A stretch of DNA of 64,000 nt from Paraburkholderia ginsengisoli NBRC 100965 (GTDB lineage Bacteria > Pseudomonadota > Gammaproteobacteria > Burkholderiales > Burkholderiaceae): NCBI RefSeq assembly GCF_000739735.1, contig NZ_BBJF01000005.1, forward strand, positions 124,001 to 188,000, given 5' to 3'. Below, one piece after another: positions 61,473-64,000 of the stretch. How positions within the stretch are numbered: the first letter of the stretch is position 1; each line of letters begins with the position of its first letter. Made by a program: the position numbers and the translations under genes. Under the pieces are notes generated by a model that made no database searches, was not told the origin of the DNA, and saw only the letters and a program-made list of their open reading frames with translations.

Positions 61473-61734
61473 GTCGAGCGTCGCGACGCTTGAACGGTGC
61501 GGATCGATAACGGGGGCTCGCTCGCTCAGAGCGTGGAACGAGGGCGTGGCAAGACCGCCGCCTCGGCGTGCAACAAGGCTATCGCGAGCGAACAGCCGCC
61601 CGCACTCGCTACAATCCGGGAATCGTCGGCGTTCGCCCACCCGCATGAAAAGCGCTGCACCGGCGAGCGCCGCCGTCTTCGGTGTATTAAAGCCACTCGC
61701 ATCACGAGCGCAGGACCGACCGCCGCACGACACC

Positions 61735-62637
61735 ATGGAAAACCTCCTCAAGAAACTCGACCTCACTTCGCTGCGCCTGTTCGTCGCTGTATGCCAGGAG
61801 CGCAACATCGCACGCGCGGCCGAGCGCGAGTTCATCGCTTCGTCGGCGGTGAGCCGGCGCATCGCCGAGATCGAGGCGGTCATCGGCCTGCCGGTGATCC
61901 AGCGCCAGTCGCGCGGCATCACCGTGACGCCGGTCGGCGAGACCGTGTTGCGCTATGCGCTGGCGATCATCGGCAACATCGAACAGATGAGCGCGGAGTT
62001 GTCGCGTTTCTCGTCGGGCGCGAAAGGGCGCGTGCGGGTGGTCGCGAATCTTTCGTCGATCGTGCAGTTCCTGCCGGAAGATGTGGCCGCATTCGGGCGC
62101 GCGTTTCCGGATGTGTCGATCGAGCTGGAAGAGGAGAACAGCGCGGACGTGCTGCGGATCGTCGACGAGCATGGCGCGGACTTCGGCATCTGCAACCCGG
62201 TCGCGGGCAGCGAGGCCTTCGAGCAGGTGCCGTACCGGCAAGACCGGCTGGCGGTGCTGGTGCCCGAAGGCCATCGGCTCGCCGGCGCGTCGCGCGTGTC
62301 GTTCGACGCTCTGCTCGACGATCGCTTCGTCGGCCTGCGCAGCGAGAGCGCGCTGACACGGCTCGTCACGCAACAGGCGGCGAGCGCGGGGCGGGAACTC
62401 GACGTGAGGATTCGGGTGAGCAGTCTCGACGCGCTGTGCCGGATGGTGCACGCGGGGCTCGGCATCGCGATCGTTCCCGAACAGGTCGGGCTGCTCTACG
62501 TGAATGCGCTCGACGTGCGCCTGCTGTCTCTGAGCGATGCGTGGGCCGCGCGCAGCCTCGTCATGATCTTCAGGACGCGCGAGCAGTTGAGTGCGAGCGC
62601 GGCGGCTTTGGTGGGGTTTCTCGGCAATCAGCCGTAG
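61735..62637 (+). CDS. LysR family transcriptional regulator
   Basis: The 300-residue protein has the LysR HTH (about 8-65, LTSLRLFVAVCQERNIARAA; SSAVSRRIAEIEAVIGLPVIQR). Its effector domain begins about residue 95 (GRVRVVANLSSIVQFLPEDV). The start ATG 61735 is chosen because the preceding 63 in-frame codons are not LysR-like. It lies 127 bp upstream of the aconitase-type gene, on the same strand, and may regulate it. Confidence 0.92.
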   Translation: MENLLKKLDLTSLRLFVAVCQERNIARAAEREFIASSAVSRRIAEIEAVIGLPVIQRQSRGITVTPVGETVLRYALAIIGNIEQMSAELSRFSSGAKGRVRVVANLSSIVQFLPEDVAAFGRAFPDVSIELEEENSADVLRIVDEHGADFGICNPVAGSEAFEQVPYRQDRLAVLVPEGHRLAGASRVSFDALLDDRFVGLRSESALTRLVTQQAASAGRELDVRIRVSSLDALCRMVHAGLGIAIVPEQVGLLYVNALDVRLLSLSDAWAARSLVMIFRTREQLSASAAALVGFLGNQP

Positions 62638-62764
62638 CGGGGCCGCGCAGCACAGCCCACCCCAGCCCACCCCAGCCTTCGCCAAACGAGACGGCTGCAT
62701 TGCCGGACCGGCACTTCGGCATCGGCGTTGCGCGCCGTATAGTGAGCGCAAGGAGAATGCATTC

Positions 62765-64000
62765 ATGAGCGATACGTTTCGTCTGGACGGCCGCGTGCTG
62801 TACCTGTCCCAGGACCCCGCGGTGATCGACGCGCAACTCGCGGGTGAGAATTTCACGCGCGCGACGGCGGGCCCGCTGCGCGAAAACGTGTCCACCGACG
62901 AGATCACGCCGGTCACCGTGATGCTCACTTACGACGAACGCCTTGGCCAGTATCCGTACGTCGGCTTCAAGGCGGGCGAGCGGATGCCGATCGGCCGCAA
63001 CGCGGTGAAGAACGGCGGCTTTCAGGTCACGGTGGCGGGCAAGCGTTACGGCAAGGGCTCGTCGCGCGAATCGAGCCCGTTGGCGGAACTGTCGGCGGGC
63101 ATCCGGCTGATCGTCGCGGAGAGCTTCGAGCGGATCTATCAGCAGAATTGCGACAACATCGGCATTCTCACGACTACCGACTTTGCCGTGCTCGATCGTT
63201 TGAGCGCGGGTGAAGCGGTGCCGATCGACGAGTTCCTCAAAGGCCGTGACGCGCTCACGCAGCAGATCATTCGCAGCGGCGGGCTGCTCGCGTACAGCAA
63301 GTTCGCGGAGTGGCCCGCGCCGCGCGTGCGCGATGCAGCGAGCGATGCGGCAAATAACGCGGCAAGCGCGCCGCCCGCCGAACCGAAGACGCTGGTCGAG
63401 AAAATCATCGACCGTCATCTGCATCCGGGCATTGCCGGCGCACAGCGCGGCGACGGCGTGTTTATTTCCGCCGACTGGCGCTTCAGCCACGACTACTTCA
63501 CCGGCATGTGCGCGCACCTGATGCACCGCGCGTTCGGCAAGCCCGCGCCGCTGCATGCGCCCGATCACATCATCGCGTTCCAGGATCATCTGGTGCTGGC
63601 GCCGCAAAGCATTCCGCACGTGCGCGACGGTCTGTTGCCGGGAGTCGCCAATCTGATGGAAGGCCACACGTCGTTCTCGCGCGACTACCCGGTGCGCTCG
63701 CACGGCGCGCTCGACGGCGTGGCGGGCTCCGAAGGCATCTGTCATGCGTTGATGGCCGAGCAGTACGCGTTGCCGGGCCAGGTGGCGTGCGGCACCGATT
63801 CGCACACGCCGCATTCGGGCGCGCTCGGCTGCCTCGCGTTCGGCGCGGGCGCGACGGAAATCGCCAATAGCTGGGTGACGGGCTACGTGCGTTGCAAGGT
63901 GCCGGAGACGCTGCGCATCGAAGTCGACGGGAGCTTGCGCGACGGCGTGACCGCGAAGGACGTCGTGCTGCATCTGTTGCGGATGGACGCAATCCGCTCA
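62765..64000 (+). CDS. Aconitase/3-isopropylmalate dehydratase-type enzyme with N-terminal swivel domain (partial)
   Basis: The frame starts at ATG 62765 (AAGGAG upstream) and is open to the end of the window (412 codons visible). Residues about 30-150 form the swivel (LeuD-like) domain (GKGSSRESSPLAELSAGIRLIVAESF). Residues from about 205 are the large aconitase domain (HPGIAG, FQDHLVLAPQSIP, CGTDSHTPHSGALGCLAFGAGATEIA), including the first Fe-S cluster Cys. The order small-then-large in one chain is permuted relative to LeuC/LeuD and AcnA. It should dehydrate or hydrate a hydroxy-acid, substrate unknown. Confidence 0.88.
   Translation, partial: MSDTFRLDGRVLYLSQDPAVIDAQLAGENFTRATAGPLRENVSTDEITPVTVMLTYDERLGQYPYVGFKAGERMPIGRNAVKNGGFQVTVAGKRYGKGSSRESSPLAELSAGIRLIVAESFERIYQQNCDNIGILTTTDFAVLDRLSAGEAVPIDEFLKGRDALTQQIIRSGGLLAYSKFAEWPAPRVRDAASDAANNAASAPPAEPKTLVEKIIDRHLHPGIAGAQRGDGVFISADWRFSHDYFTGMCAHLMHRAFGKPAPLHAPDHIIAFQDHLVLAPQSIPHVRDGLLPGVANLMEGHTSFSRDYPVRSHGALDGVAGSEGICHALMAEQYALPGQVACGTDSHTPHSGALGCLAFGAGATEIANSWVTGYVRCKVPETLRIEVDGSLRDGVTAKDVVLHLLRMDAIRS

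Noticed and set aside
62651..62675. Short direct repeat CAGCCCACCC in tandem
   Set aside because: Only two copies with period 10 between LysR and the aconitase gene; too short to call a functional repeat.

Overview
The window is a continuous piece of a high-GC (about 64%) betaproteobacterial chromosome, most likely Paraburkholderia or a close Burkholderiaceae relative. The reasons are the GC-rich codon usage, a typical Burkholderiales trimeric porin, a SYLF-domain lipoprotein of the BPSL1445 type, a DUF2955/HlyD/NodT efflux set, and many LysR, GntR, TetR, AraC and LacI regulators beside small catabolic loci. The taxon is inferred from family content; no rRNA or other marker is present. No rRNA, tRNA, CRISPR array or intact mobile element was seen.

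Layout. 1-7.7 kb: a LacI-controlled sugar locus (partial repressor, palindromic operator, ABC ATPase, GH42 beta-galactosidase, binding protein, two permeases) with a 98-bp tandem repeat between the binding protein and permease genes. 7.7-9.9 kb: a large lipoprotein of unknown function, then about 1 kb without a gene. 10.9-16.7 kb: DUF2322 protein, a LysR/SDR divergent pair, three small unknown proteins (one behind a hairpin that hides its ribosome-binding site), and an M23 peptidase. 16.7-19.6 kb: sterol-desaturase-type hydroxylase and a DeoR-MFS pair. 19.7-24.2 kb: DUF2946, TonB receptor and PepSY membrane protein, probably metal (copper or iron) acquisition. 24.4-29.2 kb: TPR/glycosyltransferase-like protein, a small SUOX-like domain protein, an O-methyltransferase and a DUF1932 dehydrogenase. 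29.2-32.8 kb: GntR plus an unusual two-HTH LysR regulator divergent from ligBA (extradiol ring-cleavage dioxygenase).

33-42 kb: a small membrane protein, a porin, a CMD-family protein, an XRE/MmyB-type regulator, then a degenerate lower-GC stretch with a fragment resembling a phage-integrase N-terminus, a Pro/Gln/Tyr-rich secreted protein, a BON protein and an MHYT sensor. 42-47 kb: a tandem alpha/beta hydrolase, cupin, PPC-domain protein, second BON protein, lipoprotein and a DinB/TetR divergent pair with a clear operator. 47.8-49.1 kb: trpS preceded by a textbook trp-type attenuator (promoter, leader peptide with Trp-Trp, antiterminator segment, terminator). 49.2-52.6 kb: a GH3 glycosidase divergent from an AraC regulator. 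52.6-57.9 kb: ion channel, DUF2955/HlyD/outer-membrane factor efflux set and an AI-2E-family permease. 58-64 kb: SYLF lipoprotein, small secreted protein, FrnE-type DsbA protein, 2OG-Fe(II) oxygenase, LysR regulator, and a domain-permuted aconitase/isopropylmalate-dehydratase-type enzyme cut by the right edge.

The most notable item is the trpS attenuator. It implies that tryptophanyl-tRNA synthetase is induced by shortage of charged tRNA-Trp through ribosome stalling. Other items worth testing are the LysR protein with duplicated DNA-binding domains, the hairpin that sequesters the Shine-Dalgarno sequence at 13.5 kb, the intra-operon 98-bp repeats, and the His/Met-rich loop in the PepSY protein.
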